13,287 nt of DNA from Alphaproteobacteria bacterium (GCA_020050695.1 JAGVKI010000236.1:1-13287), one strand, 5' to 3'. Shown: positions 1 through 6,998, counted from the stretch's first letter. The notes: generated by a model from the letters alone, not told the origin. Program-made: numbers and translations.

Positions 1-74
1 ACAACGTACAGCGCACACGAACTAGACCCACATCCCCCCTTAATAGTAGTAAATTCATGATTTTAATGCCTTTG

Positions 75-94
75 TATCAATTTATGATTTGATA
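75..94. promoter_or_regulatory. Inverted repeat, candidate operator of the LysR-type regulator
   Basis: TATCAA at 75-80 and TTGATA at 89-94 form a perfect 6-base inverted repeat with an 8-base spacer. The right arm coincides with the best -35 hexamer upstream of the regulator gene, and TTGATA recurs at 107-112. LysR-type regulators usually bind imperfect dyads near their own promoter, so an autoregulatory site is a reasonable inference. The site is AT-rich, however, and a chance palindrome is possible. Confidence 0.35.
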
Positions 95-118
95 TTGGGA
101 ATCGGATTGATATATAAA
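89..118 (+). promoter_or_regulatory. Candidate sigma70-type promoter of the LysR-ABC-HlyD-TolC operon
   Basis: A perfect-looking -35 TTGATA (89-94) is followed by TATATA at 111-116 (16-base spacer), overlapping TATAAA at 113-118 (18-base spacer). Transcription would start near 122-126 and give a leader of about 35 bases before the ATG at 158. The promoter lies inside the TTG-initiated upstream extension of the open frame, which argues that translation starts at 158 rather than 89. Confidence 0.5.
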
Positions 119-157
119 ACTAATATCTTAAGCATTTATTATAAGAAAAACTCATAC

Positions 158-1015
158 ATGCCTTTTCACCTGGATACTGTTCAGCTCAAGAGTTTTATTG
201 CTATTGCGGAAACGGGAACATTTAGTCAGGCGTCCGAAATAATAGGCCGTACGCAGTCAGCCGTTAGCTTGCAGATTAAGAAGCTGGAGGAAGGGCTGGG
301 ATGTGAGTTATTCAACCGCACGCATCGACGGGTATCGCTTACTGAGCAAGGCGAGTTATTTCTTAGCTACGCAAAGCGAATGGTCGCGCTTCAGTGGGAA
401 GTATTCAGCCGTATTCGTGAGCCCGATATTCAAGGTGAAATCTCCTTTGGCACACCTGAAGATTTTGCAACCCATTACCTGCCTTCCGTGCTTGCCCGCT
501 TTCGTGAACACCATCCGAGTATCCAGCTAAATGTGGGTTGCGATCTTACCCTTAACTTAATTGATGGATTCAACCAGGGTAAGTACGATGTCATTCTGGT
601 GAAGCGTGATCCGCAGAGCCTTAAAGGCGGTACTAAGGTTTGGCGTGAACCCTTGGTTTGGGTCGCGGCAGATCATTACACGCCCCAGGAACCTCTATCA
701 TTGGTTCTTTCACCGTATCCTTGTATTTACAGGGCGCGTGCTCTGGCGGCTCTTGATCGTGCGAAAAAAAGCTGGCACATAAGTTACACCAGCCCAAGCC
801 TGGCGGGAACGGTTGCTGCGGTTAAAGCCGGGCTTGGCATCAGTGTTTTACCCGCCAATATGCTTCCTTCAGGAGTACACCCAATCCGCAACCAGATGAA
901 ATTACCAGACCTTGCTGACGCGGAACTTGCCTTAATACGCTGCGATCAGCTATCACAAGCAGGCGAAATGTTTGCAGAATATATAGTTCATAGCCTGGAG
1001 CATATAAATGGCTAA
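158..1015 (+). CDS. LysR-type transcriptional regulator
   Basis: A 285-residue DNA-binding transcription factor. Residues about 5-63 form the winged helix-turn-helix, with the typical run TFSQASEIIGRTQSAVSLQI and the LF.R....LTEQG wing expected of the family. The rest (about 90-285) is the two-lobed effector-binding domain, somewhat shorter than usual. The frame is open from a TTG at 89, but I chose the ATG at 158: the family normally begins only a few residues before the helix-turn-helix, and a promoter overlaps the extension. The ribosome binding site is weak. The gene is unusual in being the first gene of the operon it probably controls, overlapping the exporter gene by 8 bases, rather than being divergently transcribed. 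The effector is unknown. The family call is firm, and the target is inferred from position. Confidence 0.93.
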   Translation: MPFHLDTVQLKSFIAIAETGTFSQASEIIGRTQSAVSLQIKKLEEGLGCELFNRTHRRVSLTEQGELFLSYAKRMVALQWEVFSRIREPDIQGEISFGTPEDFATHYLPSVLARFREHHPSIQLNVGCDLTLNLIDGFNQGKYDVILVKRDPQSLKGGTKVWREPLVWVAADHYTPQEPLSLVLSPYPCIYRARALAALDRAKKSWHISYTSPSLAGTVAAVKAGLGISVLPANMLPSGVHPIRNQMKLPDLADAELALIRCDQLSQAGEMFAEYIVHSLEHING

Positions 1016-2747
1016 AAGTAATCAAGAAGCATTGCATATGCAGCTTACGGGGGGGCGCCTGTTTGCAGAAATAAAGCGTATTTTTTTCCTCTTACTTGAG
1101 AAAGACCGCTCGTTCCTTGCAATCGTAATGATTTACGGTGTTGCTATCAGTTTGCTGACCCTTGCTGTGCCGGTGTCTGTGCAAATGCTTATAAACTCCG
1201 TCGCGCATATTGCGTCGCCGCACGCGATCGGTCTGCTGGCAATGCTGCTGCTTGGCGTAATGCTTGTGTACGCGGTGCTGAACGCCATGCAGTTTTACAT
1301 GATGGAGATGTTTGAGCGTCGCTTTTATGCGCGCATCACCTCTGAATTTACCCTGCGCAGTATTTATGCCGAGCATAGTTTTTATGAAAATATCAATCGC
1401 TATGAGCTGGTAAACCGCTACTTCGATATCATGAATGTACAGAAAATAGTCCCAAGCCTTGTTATTGGCTTGTTCTCTATATTTCTGCAAATGGCGGTAG
1501 GTATAACATTGGTATCATTCTACCATCCCTGGCTGTTCCTGTTTAATATGTGCTTCCTGCTCGCACTCTACGCCATCTGGCGGGTATGGGGATATAGCGC
1601 GCTGAAAGAATCTATATATTTGTCAGAGGCGAAATATCGCACGGCAAGGCATTTAGAGGATATAGCGCGTGCCAACAGCTTCTTTAAGGCTGCCCGGCAT
1701 ATTGATTATGCGATTGAGAAAATTGATCGGCTGACGGCTGAATATATTGGGCATCGTAAGAAACTCTTCCGCCTGGTATTCAAACAGCATGTGGCGTTAT
1801 TGCTGCTTTATGCGCTTGCCAGCGCGGGCCTGCTTGGGATTGGCGGCCTGCAGGTGATAAACGGGCAGTTGACGCTTGGCCAGCTGGTGGCTGCAGAACT
1901 GATTTTGTCTGCTGTGTTTTACAGCGTATCAACCCTGGCAAATTATTTCAGGAAAATCTACGACCTTGGTGCTTCAGTGGAAGAAATACAGCGTATGTTT
2001 GATATACCGCTGGAAGAAATCAGCGGTCATATGCACTTGTCTCAAAAGCCCGCTTCCATTGTGTTCAAGAATACAGAATTTTTTGATGGCAATAGCAGCG
2101 CCAGGTTTGATTTTACGATTCCTGCAGGCGGTAAAATCATGGCTAACATGGCATTTCATACGCTGCAAAATATGATGCTGGATGCCGTAAAGCGTTATCG
2201 TGAGCCGCAAAAAGGCAGCCTGCTGATTGGTGATATGAATATTCTGGATTTAGACAAGCATGACCTGCGTGAACAGATAGTGGTTCTTGATCGCCCAACT
2301 ATCATTGAAACGACCGTTAAAGAGTATCTGCAGCTGGGTAAGAAAGACGCCACGATATCGGAAATGAACGAGGCTCTCGCTATCGTCGAACTTGATACGC
2401 GGATTCAATCCCTGCCTGACGGTATGGATACGCAGCTTACGGTAACCGGCAACCCGCTGACCGTTTCTGAGACGCTAAGGCTAAAACTTGCTGCAGCACT
2501 TCTCAAGAGCCCGCATGTGCTAATTGTTAATGAATTCTTCGATACCATTTCCTATGCACGCAGAAAAAACATATTTACGCGGCTTTGTGCGGTTTCCGAT
2601 ATGACCCTAATCTATTTCTCAAACCGTGAGGATTTAGATATATTTGATGATTATCTGTTTATCGGCGAGCAGCATCAGCTGTATTTGGGAACTGCAGCGG
2701 CGCTGCGTGAATATGAAGGGGCTCATGAAAATGAGGAGCATAGATAA
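1008..2747 (+). CDS. ABC exporter of type I secretion form with degenerate (pseudo-ATPase) nucleotide-binding domain
   Basis: An inner membrane half-transporter of 579 residues. About six membrane segments are visible (near 37-63, 75-97, 148-171, 174-192, 260-281 and 288-312). The stretch ending GQLTLGQLVAAELIL is typical of type I secretion exporters. There is no C39 peptidase domain. The nucleotide-binding domain (about 350-579) keeps the fold landmarks IPAGGKI (371-377) and LPDGMDT (469-475) but lacks the catalytic motifs. The Walker A position 381-389 reads MAFHTLQNM, with no glycines or lysine. The Q-loop glutamine is D428. The signature LSGGQ is LTVSE (484-488). The Walker B aspartate is N508, although E509 remains. 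The H-loop histidine is N539. The start at 1008 has a TGGAG-type binding site and overlaps the regulator gene, and the stop overlaps the HlyD start by one base. It may pair with a functional partner or act without ATP hydrolysis. The family call is firm, and inactivity is inferred. Confidence 0.9.
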   Translation: MAKSNQEALHMQLTGGRLFAEIKRIFFLLLEKDRSFLAIVMIYGVAISLLTLAVPVSVQMLINSVAHIASPHAIGLLAMLLLGVMLVYAVLNAMQFYMMEMFERRFYARITSEFTLRSIYAEHSFYENINRYELVNRYFDIMNVQKIVPSLVIGLFSIFLQMAVGITLVSFYHPWLFLFNMCFLLALYAIWRVWGYSALKESIYLSEAKYRTARHLEDIARANSFFKAARHIDYAIEKIDRLTAEYIGHRKKLFRLVFKQHVALLLLYALASAGLLGIGGLQVINGQLTLGQLVAAELILSAVFYSVSTLANYFRKIYDLGASVEEIQRMFDIPLEEISGHMHLSQKPASIVFKNTEFFDGNSSARFDFTIPAGGKIMANMAFHTLQNMMLDAVKRYREPQKGSLLIGDMNILDLDKHDLREQIVVLDRPTIIETTVKEYLQLGKKDATISEMNEALAIVELDTRIQSLPDGMDTQLTVTGNPLTVSETLRLKLAAALLKSPHVLIVNEFFDTISYARRKNIFTRLCAVSDMTLIYFSNREDLDIFDDYLFIGEQHQLYLGTAAALREYEGAHENEEHR

Positions 2748-3787
2748 TGCCGCATCGTTTTAAAGAGCAGCATCGCAGCCATTTTAAAACACTGTCCGTG
2801 CTTGGGCTTCCCAAAGCATCTAGGTCAGCGGCGCGTTTAATCGTATCGCTTATCGTCCTTGCTGTTTTCGCCCTTTTATTTCTGCCGTGGATACAGACGT
2901 CGCATGGAACAGGTAATATTACGGCGCTCAGTCCCGATGACCGCGCGCAGCATATTAATGCGCTGGTGCCAGGCCGCATTAAACACTGGCATGTGCATGA
3001 TGGCAGCATGATCAAAAAAGGCGACCCCATCGTAGAGATTATCGATAACGATTCACAGCTGATCGAACGACTGCAAGCAGAGCGAAATGCATTAAAGCAG
3101 GGCTATGATGTAGCGAAAATTGCAGCAGAAACAGCGGCTATCGATTATCGCCGTCAAGAGGATTTGCTCAAAGGCGGCCTGAGTGCGCGCCGGGAGTTTG
3201 AAGAAGCCAAAATAAAATATAAATCCTATTTAGCCTTAGAATCTAAGGCGCTGGCAGAATTAAACCAGGCGGAAGTTAAATTGTCGCGCCAATCGACCCA
3301 GACGCTTTATGCCCCCCGTGATGGTATTATTGTGAGGATCATTGCTGGCGATATTGCAACAACCGTAAAAGAGGGCCAGCATGTCGCCACCTTTGTACCA
3401 AGTGATGTAGAGCCGGTAGCAGAAATTTTTGTAAGCGGCCTCGATGCGCCGCTGGTACAGCCGGGGCGTAAAGTCCGCCTGCAGTTTGAGGGGTGGCCTT
3501 CGGTACAGTTCAGCGGCTGGCCAGCAGTAGCAGTCGGCACATTTGGCGGCGTGGTTAAGGTGGTGGATCCTTCCGTGTCTGCCAATGGCCGTTTCCGCGT
3601 GCTGGTGGCGCCTGATCCCGAAGATCAGCCCTGGCCCGACAGCCGGTTCCTGCGTTTCGGTGCGCAGGTCAAGGGCTGGGTGCTGCTGGACACCGTAAGG
3701 CTTGGTTATGAAATGTGGCGCCAACTCAATAATTTCCCGCCGCAATATGTGGATGTACCGACAACGCAGGAGCCTGCCAGCCAATGA
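2747..3787 (+). CDS. HlyD-family periplasmic adaptor (membrane fusion protein)
   Basis: A 346-residue membrane fusion protein expected to bridge the inner membrane exporter and the outer membrane channel. A short cytoplasmic N-terminus precedes one membrane anchor (about 29-49). The first lipoyl half (about 72-100) contains VPGRIKHWHVHDGSMIKKGD. A helical hairpin (about 101-182), short for the family, follows, then the second lipoyl half (about 184-215) with YAPRDGIIVRI, and a beta-barrel region to about 310. The C-terminus carries RLGYEMWRQLNNFPP (318-332), a tail I associate with a subset of HlyD proteins. Its ATG overlaps the exporter's stop by one base and has GAGGAG upstream, so translational coupling is likely. 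The cargo class cannot be read from this protein. Confidence 0.92.
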   Translation: MPHRFKEQHRSHFKTLSVLGLPKASRSAARLIVSLIVLAVFALLFLPWIQTSHGTGNITALSPDDRAQHINALVPGRIKHWHVHDGSMIKKGDPIVEIIDNDSQLIERLQAERNALKQGYDVAKIAAETAAIDYRRQEDLLKGGLSARREFEEAKIKYKSYLALESKALAELNQAEVKLSRQSTQTLYAPRDGIIVRIIAGDIATTVKEGQHVATFVPSDVEPVAEIFVSGLDAPLVQPGRKVRLQFEGWPSVQFSGWPAVAVGTFGGVVKVVDPSVSANGRFRVLVAPDPEDQPWPDSRFLRFGAQVKGWVLLDTVRLGYEMWRQLNNFPPQYVDVPTTQEPASQ

Positions 3788-5175
3788 TGCGCCTGTTTAT
3801 ACTGGTTACGGTCTTGTTCACGCTGCCTGCGCATGCCAATCAGGCGCTTGAGCCGCATGATGTGCTAGCCAGTTCGCTCAAACATTTTCCTGATATTTTG
3901 AAAGCAGCTCAGGAACTGGCGGCCAGTGATGCCAGAATACGAAATGCCGAAGGCGCATTCGATGCCAGTATCGAGCAGTCGCTATCTTCGCGCCCTAACG
4001 GTTTTTATAGTGGTAAACAGGCCGATACCAGGCTTGTGAAGCCGCTGCCGTTTATGAATACAAAACTCTACGGAGGATACCGCGTATCCGATGGCAGCTT
4101 TCCTATCTATGATGATAAGCTTATTACCAATAGCGGGGGTGAGTATCTTTTTGGTTTTCAGATGTCGCTGCTGCGCGACCGCATGATTGATGGCCGCCGC
4201 CTTAAACTTTATAATAACCAGATTTCCCGCGATTCCGCTGATATTGATATGCTGCTGACCAAAGTAGCCATTCAGCATGATGCGCTTTATCATTACTGGC
4301 ACTGGGTGGCGGCGGGTCATGTCAAGAAAGTGTATGCCTCCCTTCTGACCATAGCTGAGGAGCGCCAGTCCGGGCTTAAAGAGCGCGTAAGGCGCGGGGA
4401 CACGGCTGAAATCTACCTCACGGAGAATCAGCAATATCTTTTAAAAAGACAGGCACAGCTAAACGATGCGCAGCGAGAATTAATCGTGCGTGCCAACCAG
4501 CTGTCATTATACCTGCGTAATCAGGGAGGGGCCCCGTTGGTTGCCAAGCCTGAAGAAGTGCCTCCTGCTTTCCCCCAGACGCTTACGCCGTATGATCGCG
4601 ATAATCTATTGACAGCGCTGGAAAAACGTCCTGAATTGCAAAGGATACACCAGCAAATCGCGATACAGAATAATGAAGTAAATATTGGCGAAAACATGCA
4701 GCTGCCTAAAGCTGATGTGAGCATGGAAATGTCAGATGACTCCGGCAGCGGAAGTCTATCTCGCGCTCCCTATGAGACCCGGGTTATGCTCAATGTCAGT
4801 ATTCCCCTGCAACAGCGGCTAGGCGAGGGGCGTGCCAGCGAGGCAAAGGCAAAAATCCGCAAACTCGAATATGATAAGCAGTTCATGCTGGAAAAGCTTA
4901 TGGTGGAACTTGAAAACGCGCTCACCGAACTGGAAAATAGCCGCAAATATGTAGAACTGACCAAACAGGAAATCACTATGGCCAAAACCATGCAGGTCGC
5001 AGAGCGTAAGCGCTTTGATAATGGTGAGAGCGATTTCTTTGTGCTTAACATGCGAGAAGAACGTATGGCTGAAGCCGAGGTTAAGCATATTGAGGCTAAC
5101 CAGAAATTCCAGGTTGCTTTGGCGCATCTCTATGCATTGACGCTGGATTACAGGAACCTGATGATTGAAGTTTAG
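3784..5175 (+). CDS. TolC-family outer membrane efflux/secretion channel
   Basis: A 463-residue outer membrane protein. Residues 1-18 form a signal peptide (hydrophobic core, cleavage after AHA). The mature part is dominated by long polar helices (for example about 145-250 and 360-445) in the two-repeat outer membrane efflux protein pattern. These alternate with stretches such as MLNVSIPLQQ that fit the barrel strands. It would provide the exit duct for the neighbouring exporter and adaptor. The start ATG overlaps the HlyD stop as ATGA, a coupled 4-base overlap; a second ATG at 3787 is possible. The length is normal for the family. It is the last gene of the operon. Because the channel has its own dedicated gene here, the system probably does not borrow a housekeeping TolC. 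Confidence 0.92.
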   Translation: MMRLFILVTVLFTLPAHANQALEPHDVLASSLKHFPDILKAAQELAASDARIRNAEGAFDASIEQSLSSRPNGFYSGKQADTRLVKPLPFMNTKLYGGYRVSDGSFPIYDDKLITNSGGEYLFGFQMSLLRDRMIDGRRLKLYNNQISRDSADIDMLLTKVAIQHDALYHYWHWVAAGHVKKVYASLLTIAEERQSGLKERVRRGDTAEIYLTENQQYLLKRQAQLNDAQRELIVRANQLSLYLRNQGGAPLVAKPEEVPPAFPQTLTPYDRDNLLTALEKRPELQRIHQQIAIQNNEVNIGENMQLPKADVSMEMSDDSGSGSLSRAPYETRVMLNVSIPLQQRLGEGRASEAKAKIRKLEYDKQFMLEKLMVELENALTELENSRKYVELTKQEITMAKTMQVAERKRFDNGESDFFVLNMREERMAEAEVKHIEANQKFQVALAHLYALTLDYRNLMIEV

Positions 5176-5193
5176 CTGATCATAGGCCGCACA

Positions 5194-5216
5194 TTCGAAT
5201 CTTGTCGCCCCTGTCA
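5194..5216 (+). other. tRNA 3'-end-like fragment, possible attachment-site scar
   Basis: TTCGAATC (5194-5201) has the form of a tRNA T-loop. It is followed at T-stem spacing by CGCCCCTG (5206-5213) and TCA, then eight T (5217-5224). The acceptor-side CGCCCCTG matches the 3' acceptor strand of typical bacterial tRNA-Trp, apart from TCA in place of CCA. No 5' half is present: the upstream bases do not pair properly in the T-stem, and no cloverleaf fits. Integrative elements commonly leave such 3' remnants at one end of an island. It could also be coincidence, since the match is short. Confidence 0.35.
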
Positions 5217-5279
5217 TTTTTTTTCCAGCTGTTTTGAATCATATGAAGAACGCATTATGCTTGCAGTGCTCAGGCATAA

Positions 5280-5299
5280 GCAGCGCATAAAGGCGCTGT
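5280..5299 (+). terminator. Weak hairpin after the secretion operon
   Basis: GCAGCGC (5280-5286) and GCGCTGT (5293-5299) pair around a six-base loop, giving a seven-pair stem with one G-U. It is followed by a modest T-containing tail (TGGTATTTTCG). It could terminate the upstream operon, but the tail is poor for a classical intrinsic terminator. Confidence 0.3.
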
Positions 5300-5337
5300 G
5301 GTATTTTCGTTACTGTCGAAATCTACCCATCATTTTT

Positions 5338-5369
5338 ACCGCATTTTTATTATGAAAAGCTGCGGTTTT
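5338..5369 (+). terminator. Second hairpin upstream of the outer membrane protein gene
   Basis: ACCGCA (5338-5343) pairs with TGCGGT (5361-5366), and an inner TTTT/AAAA extension is possible. Three T follow. It may be the real terminator of the preceding operon, or a structured 5' leader element of the beta-barrel gene. I saw no convincing -35/-10 pair between here and the start codon. Confidence 0.3.
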
Positions 5370-5393
5370 CCTGAAGTATTGCTCCGCTTGATT

Positions 5394-5405
5394 ATGAATA
5401 TTCAT
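5394..5405. promoter_or_regulatory. Perfect 12-base palindrome just upstream of the outer membrane protein gene
   Basis: ATGAATATTCAT is a perfect palindrome. It is extended by GATT on the left and AATC on the right with one extra C (about 5390-5410). It ends about ten bases before the ribosome binding site of the gene at 5429. It could be an operator or a small leader hairpin. No regulator is identifiable from the sequence. Confidence 0.3.
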
Positions 5406-5428
5406 CAATCCATATAGTGGAGATTACA

Positions 5429-6073
5429 ATGAAAAAAATGCTTCTTACGACTGTCCTTGCTGGTTGCCTGCTGGGCGGGCCTGCATTTGCAGATACCCAT
5501 ACCACAGCTAATAAAAAGCCTGGCCAGGCTACCCCGCTTTCGGGCTTTTATGTCGGCGGTTATGGCGGATATTCCTGGAATGATGCCAACACCAATGTAG
5601 CGGGCTTTGATTTTAATGCTAATGGTTGGGATGCAGGTGTGTTCGTTGGTTACAAACTGGACGTCCTGATGGACCGTGTTGACCATTTCGGCATTGGCAT
5701 GAACGCCGCATTAGAAGGGTTCTACGGCTTGTCGGATGCAGATGACAGCATTGGCGGTTTCACGGTAGAAAAAGACCATGAATGGGGCGTTTCTTTCCGT
5801 CCGGGCTTTTCTGTTATCGATGAAATGACCTCGCCGCTTGGTATTAACCCTTATGGTATCATTGGCTATCGTAATACCAAGTTCACCGCTTCGGTTCCTG
5901 GTGCGTCCGTATCAGAAGATTTCGACGGCTTTGAACTGGGTATCGGTACCCAGCTGATGGCATTTGGTGATTTCGGCATCCGTGCTGATTACGCACATAT
6001 CTTCTACGAAGAAAAAGGTGGTTTCGACCCATCTGCTGACGAAGTACGCATAGGCCTTAGCTACCATTTCTAA
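5429..6073 (+). CDS. Outer membrane beta-barrel protein (Omp25/opacity-like)
   Basis: A 214-residue exported protein. The start MKKMLLTTVLAGC is followed by a Sec signal ending in AFA (residue 21). The mature protein begins a polar linker and then SGFYVGGYGGYSW, the first strand typical of small alphaproteobacterial outer membrane porin-like proteins. Alternating aromatic and glycine strands continue to the C-terminal phenylalanine (RIGLSYHF), the usual signal for barrel insertion. The size suggests an eight-strand barrel. I chose the ATG at 5429 over the in-frame GTG at 5417, because GTGGAG at 5417-5422 then serves as ribosome binding site. A lipobox-like LAGC sits at residues 10-13, so lipoprotein processing cannot be wholly excluded, though the later AFA site fits better. 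A strong terminator follows the gene. The exact function is unknown. Confidence 0.85.
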   Translation: MKKMLLTTVLAGCLLGGPAFADTHTTANKKPGQATPLSGFYVGGYGGYSWNDANTNVAGFDFNANGWDAGVFVGYKLDVLMDRVDHFGIGMNAALEGFYGLSDADDSIGGFTVEKDHEWGVSFRPGFSVIDEMTSPLGINPYGIIGYRNTKFTASVPGASVSEDFDGFELGIGTQLMAFGDFGIRADYAHIFYEEKGGFDPSADEVRIGLSYHF

Positions 6074-6091
6074 TAGCCAGCGCATACGTAT

Positions 6092-6123
6092 AAAAAAGCC
6101 GGGCAATTTTGCCCGGCTTTTTT
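6092..6123. terminator. Bidirectional intrinsic terminator
   Basis: AAAAAAGCCGGGC (6092-6104) pairs with GCCCGGCTTTTTT (6111-6123) around a short AATTTT loop. The GC-rich stem is flanked by A on one side and T on the other, so it works in both directions. It lies between the converging beta-barrel gene and the leftward small-gene operon and should end both transcripts. Confidence 0.92.
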
Positions 6124-6138
6124 CTTACCTGGGTGCTA

Positions 6139-6483
6139 TTATTGTTTATTAGGTTTTGTTCCTGAGCTAGGTGAAATATTTGGGTAATTGCGCTCATTAT
6201 AAAGGCGGGTATAGGCATCACGCGTAGGCTCACGTGCATCTTCCCAGCTTAAATCCGCACTGCCGCGGTTTTTGTTCCACGCATCACGCAGTTCGGCTTC
6301 GTTCAGTTCTTCAAAGCGTAGGTTCGGGTTATTGTTATATAAATTCACGCCATAATGAAATGCGGGTTTGTACTTGGAATAATTAGCGTCTTTGTCCTTG
6401 TTGTTTGCAGAGGCCTCAAGCGGCATGGCAACAACCAGCACGCTGGCGAGGGCTGTAAGGCCAAGTGAAAGAAAATGGTTCAT
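6139..6483 (-). CDS. Small exported protein of unknown function
   Basis: A 114-residue protein with an N-terminal Sec signal (hydrophobic core about 4-20, likely cleavage after ASA at residue 26) and a short charged mature protein rich in Asn, Asp, Tyr and Arg. No transmembrane segment or cysteine follows. The mature part contains PAFHYGVNLY, then RDAWNKNR and WEDAREPTRDAYTRL. The spacing recalls the aromatic/arginine W...R..W repeats found at the ends of some bacterial stress-associated hypothetical proteins, but I do not recognise a named family. TAAGGAG lies seven bases before the start. It is the second gene of a leftward pair, 24 bases after the membrane protein gene, and ends at the shared terminator. 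A periplasmic location is inferred. Confidence 0.75.
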   Translation of the reverse strand: MNHFLSLGLTALASVLVVAMPLEASANNKDKDANYSKYKPAFHYGVNLYNNNPNLRFEELNEAELRDAWNKNRGSADLSWEDAREPTRDAYTRLYNERNYPNISPSSGTKPNKQ

Positions 6484-6507
6484 ATAATTCTCCTTATGGG
6501 ATGATGA

Positions 6508-6705
6508 TTAATTCTTTAAAGCGCTAGTGGCAGGACCTTGGCGGGAGATTCCTGCCTGGTTTTCCGGAATGATTTCCTGTTGCGTGCGCTCATAGGCGGC
6601 ATACGCCGCATATGCCAGTACGGCCAGTGCAATAAGGGTGAGCAACGTCCACAAAATAGTGTGGTTTTGTGTACCAAGGCTGCGGTTATGGGTTTCAATA
6701 GCCAT
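6508..6705 (-). CDS. Small single-span membrane protein of unknown function
   Basis: A 65-residue protein with a polar N-terminus (about 1-16), one hydrophobic segment (about 17-40, including TLLTLIALAVLAYAAYAAY) and a polar tail of about 25 residues. There is no cleavable signal motif, so it is probably an inner membrane anchor. A good AAGGAG ribosome binding site lies six bases before the ATG, which sets the start and supports a real gene despite its size. It is the first gene of a leftward pair with the exported protein, and the two may act together at the envelope. No family is recognised. Confidence 0.72.
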   Translation of the reverse strand: MAIETHNRSLGTQNHTILWTLLTLIALAVLAYAAYAAYERTQQEIIPENQAGISRQGPATSALKN

Positions 6706-6816
6706 AAAAATCTCCTTTTGGGGGTATTGAGATTGGGCCGGCTTTTTAAATCCTGGCCACTTTAAATAGGCCGCTGTTATAGCTATGAAGCCTATAGTGG
6801 CACCCTATCGCCGCTA

Positions 6817-6845
6817 AAATAAAATAGCTGTATTCGCTTGCCCAA
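6817..6845 (-). promoter_or_regulatory. Weak candidate promoter for the leftward small-gene operon
   Basis: On the minus strand, TTGGGC (6845-6840) is spaced 17 bases from TTATTT (6822-6817) within a run of A/T. It points toward the membrane protein gene, with a leader of about 105 bases. The -10 is poor, and other AT-rich positions nearer the gene (for example TATAAC around 6780) are alternatives. Confidence 0.25.
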
Positions 6846-6970
6846 TGCGTATAAAAAATACATCAGTCCGCACGGCTTGATGAAAAAGGAAGTCCGGCAC
6901 GCCTATATTATATAATTCTTATAATTCAATGGCTAAGGTGGTGCGCGATGCCAGCGCCCCATAAATTCCC

Positions 6971-6998
6971 TTGAAAACAATTTTTCTTACTATATAAC
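6971..6998 (+). promoter_or_regulatory. Candidate sigma70-type promoter of secE-nusG
   Basis: TTGAAA at 6971-6976 and TATAAC at 6993-6998 are separated by 16 bases of mostly A/T sequence. Transcription would start near 7005, giving a leader of about 45 bases before secE. No other good pair lies closer to the gene. Confidence 0.55.

Noticed and set aside
89..157. TTG-initiated N-terminal extension of the LysR gene
   Set aside because: It places 23 extra residues before the helix-turn-helix and overlaps the best promoter. The ATG at 158 fits the family start.
4824..4870. AGGGGCG motif resembling a tRNA-Trp 5' acceptor strand
   Set aside because: It lies in frame within the TolC-family gene. 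No D-arm, anticodon arm or T-arm follows, and it does not line up with the 3' fragment at 5194.
6538..6765. 75-codon plus-strand open frame opposite the small membrane protein gene
   Set aside because: It has no ribosome binding site. The opposite frame has a strong one and a clean membrane segment.
6904..6925. TATAAT-like motifs as an additional secE promoter
   Set aside because: No -35 hexamer at 16-18 bases and no extended -10 element. The pair at 6971-6998 is better and closer.
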